This document shows positions 5,439-5,484 of a stretch of DNA of 5,484 nt, one piece after another. The DNA is from Candidatus Uhrbacteria bacterium RIFOXYB12_FULL_58_10. GTDB taxonomy: Bacteria; Patescibacteriota; Patescibacteriia; 2-12-FULL-57-11. The stretch is from positions 1 through 5,484 of the forward strand of contig CALRHY010000054.1 of NCBI GenBank assembly GCA_943359495.1. The letters run 5' to 3'. The notes under the pieces are model-generated. The model was not told where the DNA came from and made no database searches. It saw only the letters and a program-made list of their open reading frames with translations. The translations under genes and the position numbers were made by a program. The stretch's first letter is position 1, and each line of letters starts with the position of its first letter.

Positions 5439-5475
5439 TTCGCAAATTATCCGCGAAGGACAAACAATTTTGTTT
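5439..5475 (-). promoter_or_regulatory. Possible promoter/operator region of the membrane protein-gyrA operon
   Basis: The minus strand has GATAAT (5451-5446), five of six matches to the -10 consensus, 17 bases before the ATG at 5428. No convincing -35 box lies at the right distance. GATAAT sits between the arms of an inverted repeat TTCGC-9-GCGAA (5439-5457). A second perfect one, AAACAA-TT-TTGTTT (5462-5475), lies just upstream. A promoter here would give a leader of only about 10 bases if M1 is the start, or about 70 bases if M21 is. The window ends at 5484, so the upstream context is missing. Confidence 0.3.
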
Positions 5476-5484
5476 CCTCTTGCG

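Noticed and set aside
1..5484. CRISPR array, tRNA or rRNA genes, insertion sequence or toxin-antitoxin pair
   Set aside because: No regularly spaced direct repeats, cloverleaf, rRNA motif, transposase or small paired genes were found on either strand.

Overview
The window looks like a chromosomal housekeeping segment from a bacterium, most likely a member of the Candidate Phyla Radiation (Patescibacteria, Parcubacteria-like). The basis for that placement is indirect: the gene order rpmF-nusB-rnc, short proteins with Ala/Lys-rich tails, an RNase III with an 'ILAN' variant of its second catalytic motif, and a pilT gene next to rnc. No 16S rRNA or other decisive marker is present. All genes read with a standard bacterial code; the five visible stop codons are TAA (four) and TAG (one), with no in-frame TGA. 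Every gene lies on the minus strand, so transcription runs from high to low coordinates.

Layout in the direction of transcription: (1) 5428-4865, an unrecognised single-pass membrane protein with an acidic cytoplasmic N-terminal part and a Thr/Ser/Pro/Ala-rich outer tail; (2) 4856-2370, gyrA, 8 bp downstream and probably co-transcribed, followed by a convincing intrinsic terminator about 10 bp past the stop; (3) a spacer of about 510 bp (2369-1860) without a believable gene, but dense in inverted repeats and holding two sequences that resemble widespread dispersed intergenic repeats; (4) a probable second operon with a candidate promoter at 1928-1900: rpmF (L32, 1859-1608), nusB (1569-1075), rnc (978-289) and the N-terminal 89 codons of pilT (268 to beyond base 1).

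The second operon has a clear ribosome theme: L32 is a 50S protein, NusB acts in rRNA antitermination and maturation, and RNase III cuts the rRNA precursor. GyrA is the cutting and rejoining subunit of DNA gyrase. PilT, the pilus retraction ATPase, has no obvious functional link to the genes before it.

I see no evidence of a new multi-gene system. The points most worth checking are an Asn in place of a metal-binding catalytic Asp in RNase III, a Leu at the main quinolone-resistance position of GyrA, and the repeat-rich gyrA-rpmF spacer.
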